A stretch of 20,718 bases of DNA from a virus. Numbering within the stretch: the first letter of the stretch is position 1; the number at the start of each line of letters is the position of its first letter. Made by a program: the position numbers and the translations under genes. The stretch spans positions 1-20,718 of the IMG/VR virus record IMGVR_UViG_3300025426_000141; one strand, written 5' to 3'. Shown piece after piece: positions 13,908 to 20,718 of this stretch. The notes under the pieces were generated by a model. The model did no database searches. It was not told the DNA's origin and saw nothing but the letters and a program-made list of their open reading frames with translations.

Positions 13908-16577
13908 ATGAGTTATGTAGATGCATTGTACGATCGCGACAACGATCTAGTCAAAGTAGTTGAGCGTGTTAACGGTAAACGTCAATTTAGAGAATATCCT
14001 GCAAAGTATGTTATCTATTATCCAGATCCAAGAGGCAAGCACGATAGCGTCTATGGAGAAAAACTCAGTAAAATCGTTGCCAAGAACCAAAAAGATTTCC
14101 ATAAAGAACTTAAGATACATAGTGGAAAAAGGCTGTATGAAAGTGATATCAATCCAGCATTCCGCTGTTTAGAAGAAAACTATCTCAATCTAGATGCACC
14201 AAAGCTAAACATTGCTTTCTTCGATATTGAGACTGACTTTGATCCAGAACGGGGATTTGCTGATCCTAGCGACCCGTTTATGGGCATTACTGCTATCAGT
14301 ATACATCTCAAATGGCTGAATAGGCTAGTAACACTTGCTGTACCTCCAAAGAAACTCAAACTCGAAGATGCTAAGAAGCAATGCGAGGAGTTTAATGACT
14401 GTTTCCTCTTTGAAGACGAAGCAGATATGCTAGAAACTTTCTTAGATCTGATCGAAGATGCTGATATATTAACAGGCTGGAACAGCGAAGGTTACGATAT
14501 TCCTTATACTGTTAATAGAGTAGCTAGAGTATTAAGCAAAGATGATACAAGACGCTTCTGTCTTTGGAATCAATTCCCCAAGAAACGCGAGTTTGAGAAG
14601 TATGGGCGCCAATTGATCACTTATGATCTAGTTGGTAGAGTACATCTTGATAGTTTGGAGCTCTATCGCAAGTATACCTACGAAGAGCGACACACTTATC
14701 GGCTCGATGCTATCGGTGAAATGGAGATTGGTGAGAAGAAAACAGTCTATGAAGGTACTCTTGACAGTTTGTATAATAATGATTTCCGTAAGTTTATCGA
14801 ATATAACAGGCAAGATACTGCACTATTAAACAAATTAGATGATAAACTAAAATTTATCGACCTTAGTAATGAGCTCGCACACGCAAACACAGTGCTACTA
14901 CAGACTACTATGGGTGCTGTTGCTGTTACCGAACAGGCAATCATCAATGAAGCACACCGCAGAGGACTAGTTGTTCCAAATAGACCCAAACGTAACGAAG
15001 ATGAAAGCACACAAGCAGCAGGTGCATACGTAGCTTATCCAAAAAAAGGATTGCACGATTGGATCGGTTCTATGGATTTGAACAGTCTATATCCAAGTGC
15101 TATTAGAGCACTGAATATGGCACCAGAAACTATCGTTGGACAGTTATGTCCAATAATGACTGACGAGTACATTGAACGCCAAATGACAGTTCATAAGAAG
15201 AGTTTTGCTGCTGCTTGGGAAGGTATGTTTGGCAGTTTAGAATATGAAGCTGTAATAAACCGAGACAAGGCTGTAGATCTAACAGTTGATTGGGAAAATG
15301 GCGAAAGCGTAGTTATGAGTGCTGCTGAGATCTATAAAATGGTTTATGATAGCAACCAACCCTGGATGTTAAGCGCAAACGGTACTATCTTTACTTATGA
15401 ATTTGAAGGTGTTATCCCCGGATTGCTCAAGAGATGGTACGCAGAGCGCAAAGAACTACAGGCCAAACTAAAGGTTGCTAAGGATGCAGGCAACCACATA
15501 GAGGAAGAGTTCTGGGATAAGCGCCAGTTAGTCAAGAAAATTAACCTAAATAGCTTGTACGGAGCTATCCTAAACCCAGGTTGCCGCTTCTTTGATAAGC
15601 GCATTGGGCAAAGTACTACGCTAACAGGTCGTGCTATCGCTCGACATATGGCTGGTAAGACGAACGAGATCATAACAGGTGACTTCGACCACATTGGTAA
15701 GAGCATTATCTACGGTGATACTGACTCAGTTTACTTCAGTGCTTACAATGTTTTGAAGAAAGACATCGAAAAAGGACTTATACCCTGGAACAAAGACAGT
15801 GTGATCCAGCTCTATGATCAGATAGCTGACGAAGTCAACGGAACTTTTCCTAAGTTTATGCTAGATGCGTTCCATTGTCCCAAGAGCAGAGGTGATGTTA
15901 TCAAGGCTGGACGCGAAATTGTGGCTATCAAAGGATTGTTTATCACTAAGAAGCGATATGCGGTGCTTTATTATGATAAAGACTCCAAAAGGTATGACAC
16001 AGAAGACAAACCAGGTAAGATCAAGGCTATGGGGTTGGACCTAAAACGATCAGATACTCCAGAATTCATCCAAAACTTCCTCAGTACTATCCTAGAAAAG
16101 GTGCTCACCGGGCATGGAGAAGAAGAAGTGCTGGAAATGATAACTGATTTCCGTACCGAATTCAAAAATAGACCAGGTTGGGAAAAAGGATCACCTAAGA
16201 GAGCCAACAATATCACTGAATATATGCGCAAGGAAGCCAAAGCCGGCAAAGCTAATATGCCAGGACACGTCCGGGCCAGCATTAATTGGAATACGCTCAA
16301 GCGTATGTATGGTGATAACTATGCGCAGTCTGTTAGCGATGGTGCAAAAGTCATCGTGTGCAAGCTTAGGAACAATCCCATGGGCTTCACTAGTGTAGCG
16401 TATCCAGTTGATGAGCTGCGATTGCCGCAATGGTTCAAAGATCTACCATTTGACGATGCAGAGATGGAATCTACCATCATCGACGCCAAACTAGACAACC
16501 TGATAGGTGTTCTAGAATGGGATATCATCAGTACTGAACAAACTAATACCTTTAACAAATTATTTACATTTGAATAA
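13908..16577 (+). CDS. 43: family B DNA polymerase with 3'-5' exonuclease (T4 gp43-like)
   Basis: A complete 889-aa replicative DNA polymerase, close to the ~900 aa of T4 and RB69 gp43. It copies the phage genome and proofreads. The exonuclease motifs are present: Exo I FFDIETD (D106, E108), Exo II TGWNSEGYDIPY and Exo III YNRQDTA. The polymerase motifs follow in order: motif A MDLNSLYPS (D390), motif B KKINLNSLYG (N546 to G552) and motif C YGDTDS (Y602; D604, D606). All expected metal-binding aspartates are visible, so it should be active for both functions. Unlike some marine phage polymerases, it is not split and contains no intein. ATG at 13908 with GGAG 7 nt upstream, behind a hairpin repeat that may serve for autoregulation. 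The sliding clamp gene follows. Confidence 0.97.
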   Translation: MSYVDALYDRDNDLVKVVERVNGKRQFREYPAKYVIYYPDPRGKHDSVYGEKLSKIVAKNQKDFHKELKIHSGKRLYESDINPAFRCLEENYLNLDAPKLNIAFFDIETDFDPERGFADPSDPFMGITAISIHLKWLNRLVTLAVPPKKLKLEDAKKQCEEFNDCFLFEDEADMLETFLDLIEDADILTGWNSEGYDIPYTVNRVARVLSKDDTRRFCLWNQFPKKREFEKYGRQLITYDLVGRVHLDSLELYRKYTYEERHTYRLDAIGEMEIGEKKTVYEGTLDSLYNNDFRKFIEYNRQDTALLNKLDDKLKFIDLSNELAHANTVLLQTTMGAVAVTEQAIINEAHRRGLVVPNRPKRNEDESTQAAGAYVAYPKKGLHDWIGSMDLNSLYPSAIRALNMAPETIVGQLCPIMTDEYIERQMTVHKKSFAAAWEGMFGSLEYEAVINRDKAVDLTVDWENGESVVMSAAEIYKMVYDSNQPWMLSANGTIFTYEFEGVIPGLLKRWYAERKELQAKLKVAKDAGNHIEEEFWDKRQLVKKINLNSLYGAILNPGCRFFDKRIGQSTTLTGRAIARHMAGKTNEIITGDFDHIGKSIIYGDTDSVYFSAYNVLKKDIEKGLIPWNKDSVIQLYDQIADEVNGTFPKFMLDAFHCPKSRGDVIKAGREIVAIKGLFITKKRYAVLYYDKDSKRYDTEDKPGKIKAMGLDLKRSDTPEFIQNFLSTILEKVLTGHGEEEVLEMITDFRTEFKNRPGWEKGSPKRANNITEYMRKEAKAGKANMPGHVRASINWNTLKRMYGDNYAQSVSDGAKVIVCKLRNNPMGFTSVAYPVDELRLPQWFKDLPFDDAEMESTIIDAKLDNLIGVLEWDIISTEQTNTFNKLFTFE

Positions 16578-16582
16578 TTTTG

Positions 16583-16611
16583 TTGACATTTGTTCACGAT
16601 CTAAATATAAT
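16583..16611 (+). promoter_or_regulatory. full-consensus sigma70 promoter upstream of the sliding clamp
   Basis: TTGACA (16583-16588) and TATAAT (16606-16611) are both perfect and separated by exactly 17 bp. Transcription would start near 16618, giving a ~22-nt leader with AAGGAAAGG (16624-16632) as Shine-Dalgarno region. It occupies most of the only gap between polymerase and clamp, typical of a strong early phage promoter. Confidence 0.85.
16600..16607 (+). promoter_or_regulatory. possible late box overlapping the early promoter (TCTAAATA)
   Basis: TCTAAATA overlaps the first two bases of the -10 TATAAT. It would put a late start near 16613, a few bases from the early start. This may be coincidence in an AT-rich promoter. 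Confidence 0.3.
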
Positions 16612-16639
16612 CATAATATAATCAAGGAAAGGCAAAATT

Positions 16640-17371
16640 ATGAAAGACATTCTTAAAGACTTAGTCGCACATACACATTCATTAGGCTTTATTAACTTAA
16701 TCCGCGTTACAGGTGACGATACCGAGACAGCGATCGATGCTATGGAAGATAACAGGATCGTTATCCTCAAGGCAAAAACTAAAAATTCCTATCCGGAGTT
16801 CAAAGGCACATTTGGTATGCCTAATCTAAACAAACTCGATCTGCATCTCAAGAATCCAGAATATAAAGAGGGCGAAGAGATCAAGGTCGTGTGGGAAATG
16901 CGCAACGGTGAGAATCGTCCAGTGGCTATCCATTTTGAAAATGCCGCTGGTGACTTCAAGAACGATTATCGTCTAATGGGTCAAGAATTAGTTAACGAAA
17001 AGCTAAAGAAGTCCACATTTAACGGATCAAATTGGCAAGTAGTAGTTGACCCTACTGTTGCTAGCATCAGTCGTCTCAAGTTGCAGGCAGCAGCACATAG
17101 CGAAGAAACCACTTTTGTTGTTAGCACAGATGGTGATCAGTTAAAGATCTCGTTTGGTGATGCTAGCACACATGAAGGCAGCTTTGTGTTCCAGTCAGGT
17201 ATTACAGGTAAGTTGAAGCAGTCTTGGAGCTTTCCGGTCACACACTTTATCAGCATCTTGAATCTAAGTGGCGATAAGATGGTCAAGTTTGGTGATAACG
17301 GTATAGCATTGATCACAGTCGATAGTGGTTTAACCGAATATGATTACTTTATTCCAGCAATGACAAAGTAA
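16640..17371 (+). CDS. 45: DNA polymerase sliding clamp (T4 gp45-like)
   Basis: A 243-aa protein, close to the 228 aa of T4 gp45. The N-terminal half has a helix (LKDLVAHTHSLG), strands and EFKGTFGMPNLNKLDLHL, typical of a clamp domain. HFENAAGDFKNDYRLM forms the linker. The second half (WQVVVDPTVASISRLKLQAA; TFVVSTDGDQLKISFGD; FPVTHFISILNLS; a final strand YDYFIPA) has the order expected for the second clamp domain. I recall close relatives annotated as sliding clamp in large T4-like phages. A trimeric ring would tether polymerase to DNA; in T4 it also activates late transcription with gp33 and gp55. Position directly after the polymerase supports the call. It is driven by a consensus sigma70 promoter. 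Confidence 0.78.
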   Translation: MKDILKDLVAHTHSLGFINLIRVTGDDTETAIDAMEDNRIVILKAKTKNSYPEFKGTFGMPNLNKLDLHLKNPEYKEGEEIKVVWEMRNGENRPVAIHFENAAGDFKNDYRLMGQELVNEKLKKSTFNGSNWQVVVDPTVASISRLKLQAAAHSEETTFVVSTDGDQLKISFGDASTHEGSFVFQSGITGKLKQSWSFPVTHFISILNLSGDKMVKFGDNGIALITVDSGLTEYDYFIPAMTK

Positions 17372-17378
17372 AATCAAA

Positions 17379-18914
17379 ATGAACAAAAATCTCACTGCAA
17401 CACAGAACGATTATGCCGTATTCCTTCCCGCGGTGAGCAGTTTCTATAGCACCTTTATAGGCAAGCAGCGATACGGCAATTATGTTGATCCTGCTCGCTT
17501 ACCTGCTCAGTTTACGCAAGGTGTAGAAGGATTAAACTTTTTCGATCCAGAAAAAGGCTACTTCTACTACAAATGGGGATTGTATTCCGCAGGGCATGCC
17601 GAGATAGACATCACTAAGCAATCTGAAAAAGAAGATATGTTTCGCAAGCGTCCACGGAACGGTGATAGCATCGTTGTCGGCGATAGCGGCGGCTTCCAGA
17701 TCGGTAAAGGCGTATGGGAGGGCGATTGGAAAGATCCTAACTGTCCAAAAGCACAAAAAAAGCGTAGCCAAGTACTGTCTTGGATGGATGACATGATGGA
17801 TTACGGAATGATCTTAGATATTCCAGCATGGGTTGCTCGTAGTCCTGCAGGTATGAAGGCGACGGGGATATCAAGTTATCAAGAAGCAGTCAATGCTACA
17901 TATATCAATAACGATTATTTCATCAATAATCGCAACGGCAACTGTAAATTCCTAAACGTGCTACAGGGCGAGAATCATACAGAAGCCGAAGATTGGTATC
18001 AGCGTATGAAGAAATACTGCGATCCAACCCAATACTCTAATCACTTTAATGGATGGTCGATGGGTGGTCAGAATATGTGTGATGTGCATCTCACGTTGAA
18101 AATGTTAGTTAATATGCGATTTGACGGATTACTAGAAAGCGGTAAACAGGATTGGATGCACTTTCTAGGAACTAGCAAACTAGAATGGGCGTGTTTGTTA
18201 ACAGATATACAACGTGCTGTACGCAAACATCACAATCCTACATTCACTATCAGCTTTGACTGTGCGAGTCCGTTCCTAGCAACGGCTAACGGACAGTTGT
18301 ATATCACGAACGAGATAGAACACTTTAAGAAATGGACCTATCGCATGGTTCCTAGTGTCGACGATAGGAAATATGCATTAGACACACGAAAGTTTAGTGA
18401 TGTGGTTATAAACGACGCTGTCTTTAAAACATTTACAGAATCGCCTATAAGCGACAAGTGTCTAATCAAAGATGTCTGCATCTATAAGCCCGGAGATACA
18501 AACAAGAACGGAAAAGTCGGCAAGACCAGCTGGGATAGTTTTAGCTATGCTATCCAGATGGGCCATAATGTTTGGATGCACATTAATGCTGTGCAAGAAG
18601 CCAATCGCCAGTATGATCAAAAGATAATTCCAAATATGTTGCACTTCGAATCTTATGATAGAGAATATTTCCGAGATGTTGTAGATCGTATATTTGCTAC
18701 GGATGATCGAAATAAGGCAATCGCATTAGTAGAAAACTTTAATAGGTTTTGGTTAAAGATTATTGGTACACGTGGAGCTACTGGTAAGAAGACTATTAAT
18801 AGTTCAACATATGCAAACAAGAATTTTACCTACGAAGATGTAGCAGAATATACGAGAGACGATAGCGGACTGGATAACAAGAAGCTAGAAAAACTAGAGG
18901 AGTCAGTTGAATGA
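17379..18914 (+). CDS. tRNA-guanine transglycosylase-like (DpdA-like) base-exchange enzyme
   Basis: A 511-aa protein with TGT-superfamily active-site motifs in order: VVGDSGGFQ (D102-Q107), GMILDIPAW (D147), WSMGGQ (G229-G230) and FTISFDCASPF (D294). In Zymomonas TGT the equivalents are D102/S103, D156, G229-G230 and the nucleophile D280, so the guanine pocket and both catalytic aspartates appear kept. TGTs swap guanine for a 7-deazaguanine in tRNA; phage and bacterial DpdA do this in DNA. In a phage, DNA modification is the likelier role (inference). The canonical CxCxxC...H zinc site is not evident; only C361-x5-C367 and H396/H401 are nearby. The C-terminus has a charged tail. It starts 7 nt after the clamp gene with no clear Shine-Dalgarno sequence, and its stop overlaps the next gene (ATGA). 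The substrate is unproven. Confidence 0.72.
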   Translation: MNKNLTATQNDYAVFLPAVSSFYSTFIGKQRYGNYVDPARLPAQFTQGVEGLNFFDPEKGYFYYKWGLYSAGHAEIDITKQSEKEDMFRKRPRNGDSIVVGDSGGFQIGKGVWEGDWKDPNCPKAQKKRSQVLSWMDDMMDYGMILDIPAWVARSPAGMKATGISSYQEAVNATYINNDYFINNRNGNCKFLNVLQGENHTEAEDWYQRMKKYCDPTQYSNHFNGWSMGGQNMCDVHLTLKMLVNMRFDGLLESGKQDWMHFLGTSKLEWACLLTDIQRAVRKHHNPTFTISFDCASPFLATANGQLYITNEIEHFKKWTYRMVPSVDDRKYALDTRKFSDVVINDAVFKTFTESPISDKCLIKDVCIYKPGDTNKNGKVGKTSWDSFSYAIQMGHNVWMHINAVQEANRQYDQKIIPNMLHFESYDREYFRDVVDRIFATDDRNKAIALVENFNRFWLKIIGTRGATGKKTINSSTYANKNFTYEDVAEYTRDDSGLDNKKLEKLEESVE

Positions 18915-19132
18915 GTACACCTGAAAAAATTATCGGACACTATGAAAGTTTGAAATCCAAGCACGATTTACTTGACAAACAAATAGAAGAAGCATATAAT
19001 CATCATGAAGACGACTTAAAGATACAACAGATGAAGAATAAAAAGCTTCATCTTAAAGAACAAATGTTCGAATTTGAAAAGAAGTTAGGAACAACAAATG
19101 GAAAGACCATACTCCACGGGAACGAAAAATGA
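18911..19132 (+). CDS. small coiled-coil protein, DUF465 (YdcH)-like
   Basis: A 73-aa highly charged protein (MSTPEKIIGHYESLKSKHDL, ...). The pattern L..KHDLLDKQIEEA......D...IQQMKNKKLHLKEQM resembles the DUF465/YdcH family of short helical hairpins: a KH-LD-I helix, a turn with acidic residues, then a K.KL.LK helix. The sequence is almost all helix and probably an antiparallel coiled coil. Its function is unknown in bacteria and phage. The ATG overlaps the TGT-like stop (ATGA), with AGAGGAG of the preceding codons serving as Shine-Dalgarno, so it is co-translated with that gene. The last 35 nt overlap the next gene. Confidence 0.65.
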   Translation: MSTPEKIIGHYESLKSKHDLLDKQIEEAYNHHEDDLKIQQMKNKKLHLKEQMFEFEKKLGTTNGKTILHGNEK

Positions 19133-19616
19133 TGTAGTTTTCTTCGTCGGCGACGAAGTAGAGAAAACTCCAGCATTTGGTAAAAAGACTCTTTTTGTAG
19201 TTGGATTGCAGCCTGTAGAAGAAATAGTTGCTATGGCTACACGCAAGCGTTGTGACCATATTTATGTTGGTGCTAATCAAAGTTTCTCATTTAGTTTAGA
19301 AACTATTGAATCTTGGGAAACAATGATTTGCGAATTATTAAAATTAGATTTCTGGGTTACTTGGGATTTTGATATCTGTGATTATCAAAGCATTACCGAT
19401 TCAATGGTCTTCACTTGTGCATATGACAGATTCATTCCGCAGATATCGATTAAACTTCCGTATATATCAAATCTAAATTATAATGCAACTATCAAGATCG
19501 ATGATCAAGACTTCCGTTCTACTAACCCTGGTGTATGGGTACACACATTACACAACCTAATGGATCGAGAAGTATTCACTGATTGGTCCGAATATACAAA
19601 CGACAGTATAATCTAA
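19098..19616 (+). CDS. conserved phage protein of unknown function
   Basis: A 172-aa protein, MERPYSTGTKNDVVFFVGDE onward. The ATG at 19098 overlaps the preceding gene by 35 nt and gives the full conserved N-terminus. Blocks I recall as conserved in marine and other large T4-like phages are FFVG.EVE.TPA.G.KTLFVVG.QP, HIYVGANQSF, WVTWDFDI and NPGVWVHTLHNLMDREVFT. The central part looks alpha/beta (alternating strands TLFVVG and HIYVGA with intervening helices), and the Asp/His-rich segments could bind a metal, but no named catalytic motif is present. Being coupled between the TGT-like gene and the QueD-like gene may indicate a shared pathway; that is inference. Confidence 0.78.
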   Translation: MERPYSTGTKNDVVFFVGDEVEKTPAFGKKTLFVVGLQPVEEIVAMATRKRCDHIYVGANQSFSFSLETIESWETMICELLKLDFWVTWDFDICDYQSITDSMVFTCAYDRFIPQISIKLPYISNLNYNATIKIDDQDFRSTNPGVWVHTLHNLMDREVFTDWSEYTNDSII

Positions 19617-19628
19617 AGGAAAGATAAA

Positions 19629-19958
19629 ATGTTAAAGGATAAAAGCGAAACTATCTACATCGGTTGCCAATGTCATTCACCGTATCATATCGTGCGTGTG
19701 TCTTTTTATGATTGGATAGCGGATGATGTTCCGGAGTTATACCTAGAACTGCAGGCAGATAGAGATAAAGGTCTATGGGGCAGGCTAAAAGAAGCTGTTT
19801 GTTATGTATTTGGCAGCGAAAATCTAGGATGGCACGATGTTATCCCCAATCACGACGACGTTGTTAATCTCAAAAGAGTGATTGACAACTATATGGAGGC
19901 TCATGTATTATATAATAAGAAAGAGGATGAGATAAATGGCCAAACGACCAGCAACTAA
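19629..19958 (+). CDS. small phage protein of unknown function
   Basis: A 109-aa protein, MLKDKSETIYIGCQCHSPYH and so on. A Shine-Dalgarno region AAAGGAAAG lies about 6 nt before the ATG. The N-terminal CQCHSPYH carries two cysteines and two histidines close together, which could bind a metal, but no second pair follows except one distant Cys (VCYVFG). An acidic stretch (DWIADDVPELYLELQAD) leads to LWGRLKEAVCYVFGSENLGW, then HDDVVNLKRVIDNYME. The layout suggests a small alpha/beta protein. I recall similar unnamed proteins in T4-like phages. It overlaps the next gene by 23 nt. Confidence 0.75.
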   Translation: MLKDKSETIYIGCQCHSPYHIVRVSFYDWIADDVPELYLELQADRDKGLWGRLKEAVCYVFGSENLGWHDVIPNHDDVVNLKRVIDNYMEAHVLYNKKEDEINGQTTSN

Positions 19959-20139
19959 TAATATCATCGACGGATTGGATCTAGTTATAACTAATCCCAA
20001 AGAGAAAAAATCAACAGTTAAAGAAGAAACAACTACAAACACAATGACAGATTCTGAACGTATGATTGAATTACTAGAAGCTATCGATTGGAAGCTATGG
20101 GTAATGTATAAGAAATTCAATAGCGAGGAAGCAGAATGA
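19936..20139 (+). CDS. small phage protein of unknown function
   Basis: A 67-aa protein, MAKRPATNNIIDGLDLVITN onward. GAGGATGAG upstream provides a Shine-Dalgarno sequence. The first 40 residues are polar and Lys/Thr-rich, likely disordered. The C-terminal 27 (ERMIELLEAIDWKLWVMYKK) form one amphipathic helix with two Trp, typical of a protein-binding helix. There are no other features. Its start lies inside the previous gene (23-nt overlap) and its stop overlaps the next start (ATGA), so the three genes are translated as a coupled set. Confidence 0.72.
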   Translation: MAKRPATNNIIDGLDLVITNPKEKKSTVKEETTTNTMTDSERMIELLEAIDWKLWVMYKKFNSEEAE

Positions 20140-20528
20140 TAATCAGAGAAGATATTCGTCCTAAAAAGATGATCTGGGTTACATTTACACAGGAAGGTGT
20201 ACATCGGTATCCGGCAGCAGCAACAGATCCTAAACTAGCGACCGGCGGGTGGGATGATGTTAGTTTCCTAGCTAGCCCACATCGTCATATCTTCCATTTT
20301 AAGGTATACCTTGAAGTGTTCCACGACGATCGTGATGTTGAGTTTATCCAGTTTAAGCGGTGGATGCAGCGTCTGTATAGCATAGAACAAGTCCTCAATT
20401 TAGATTACAAGAGCTGCGAGATGATCGCAGAAGAACTATACGATGCAATCATTGCAAAATATCCAGATAGAGAAGTTTGGATCGACGTCAGCGAAGATGG
20501 CGAAAACGGTACCTTTATTAAGTTTTAA
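20136..20528 (+). CDS. QueD/PTPS-like T-fold protein with altered active site
   Basis: A 130-aa protein whose motif order follows 6-carboxytetrahydropterin synthase (QueD). F17 to P26 (TFTQEGVHRYP) aligns with the F-x-AAHRLP strand, SPHRHIFHFKVYLEV (H49, H51) with LHGHSF.V.L.., DRDVEFIQFKRW with the G.I.DF..LK turn, KSCEMIAEELYDAI with the PT.E..A..I helix, and WIDVSEDGENG (E120) with the closing V..KE strand. H23, H49 and H51 could hold the zinc. The catalytic Cys before HGH and the LDH (Asp-His) pair are not seen, so normal QueD activity is doubtful. It may be a re-purposed T-fold protein, possibly tied to the TGT-like gene upstream. The ATG overlaps the previous stop. The alignment is by eye. 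Confidence 0.5.
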   Translation: MIIREDIRPKKMIWVTFTQEGVHRYPAAATDPKLATGGWDDVSFLASPHRHIFHFKVYLEVFHDDRDVEFIQFKRWMQRLYSIEQVLNLDYKSCEMIAEELYDAIIAKYPDREVWIDVSEDGENGTFIKF

Positions 20529-20543
20529 CAAGGAAAAATAAAA

Positions 20544-20718
20544 ATGGCATACAAGTATCCAGATATCAATAAGATTTTCGACGACCTAGATATTTACAGA
20601 GATTTCTGTAGAGACTTTGGTCATGTTTTTAACGAGGCACATCTCTATGATGCACGGACACCCTGGGGTCAGTACAATCGTTACAAGCAGGGCCAGCGTG
20701 TAGTTAACAACTGGAAGG
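20544..20718 (+). CDS. phage protein of unknown function (3' partial)
   Basis: The frame is open to the right edge; 58 codons are visible, starting MAYKYPDINKIFDDLDIYRD and including FCRDFGHVFNEAHLYD. AAGGA (20530-20534) lies 9 nt before the ATG. The segment is charged and aromatic-rich with likely helices. KYP...I..DL..YRDFCR..G..FNEA.LY recalls small uncharacterised proteins of large phages. Nothing about function can be said from this piece. Confidence 0.7.
   Translation, partial: MAYKYPDINKIFDDLDIYRDFCRDFGHVFNEAHLYDARTPWGQYNRYKQGQRVVNNWK

Noticed and set aside
19583-19612. TATAAT at 19607 with TTGGTC upstream as a promoter for the 109-aa gene
   Set aside because: The -35 matches only three of six bases at an 18-bp spacing, and the TATAAT is formed by the last codons of a conserved protein; too weak to list.
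1-20718. tRNA genes, insertion sequences, integrase or attachment sites
   Set aside because: The intergenic gaps are all under about 90 nt and hold only promoters, a terminator and the operator-like repeat; no tRNA-like cloverleaf, transposase or recombinase was seen.

Overview
This window is part of the genome of a tailed, contractile-type (T4-like, myovirus-grade) bacteriophage, most likely a marine or aquatic one. The evidence is a complete family B DNA polymerase of T4 gp43 length, a gp45-like sliding clamp, a DsbA-like late-promoter DNA-binding protein, recurrent T4-type late promoter boxes (TAAATA core), and tail-fibre genes of the kind seen in marine T4-like phages. All supported genes lie on the + strand. 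They are tightly packed, often with ATGA, TGATG or TAATG start/stop overlaps. The sequence is moderately AT-rich. The host cannot be read from the window.

Layout. Positions 2-1503 hold five small genes: a DUF6321-like protein cut by the left edge, then four small phage proteins, one only 45 aa long. Positions 1515-9591 hold the late structural block: a collagen-containing fibre protein (273 aa), two fibre proteins with Mtd-like N-termini (593 and 423 aa) and a 1371-aa virion protein. This block ends in a perfect hairpin terminator (9609-9639). Immediately after it comes a 965-aa protein (9654-12551) built almost entirely of short interchangeable 18-25-residue units. Positions 12578-13824 hold five small genes, including the DsbA-like protein behind its own sigma70-type promoter and a three-helix membrane protein. 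Positions 13908-17371 hold the replication core, DNA polymerase and sliding clamp. Positions 17379-20718 hold a tRNA-guanine-transglycosylase-like (DpdA-like) enzyme, several small conserved phage genes, a QueD-like T-fold protein, and a gene cut by the right edge.

How the genes may work together. The clamp is both processivity factor for the polymerase and, in T4, co-activator of late transcription. Late boxes of the matching type precede the structural genes here. The TGT-like enzyme and the QueD-like protein suggest a link to 7-deazaguanine chemistry, possibly base exchange in phage DNA, but the rest of a preQ0 pathway is not in view.

Most notable points: (1) four structural-region genes have the TAAATA core exactly 5 or 6 nt before ATG and no Shine-Dalgarno sequence, which under T4 late-promoter geometry predicts leaderless mRNAs; (2) a hairpin with a 6-bp stem and an 8-nt loop, in an imperfect tandem repeat just before the polymerase ribosome-binding site, resembles the T4 gp43 autogenous operator; (3) the TGT-like enzyme keeps the TGT active-site motifs but not the usual zinc site, and the QueD-like protein keeps three histidines but lacks the catalytic Cys and Asp-His; (4) the 965-aa protein is a mosaic of repeat units.
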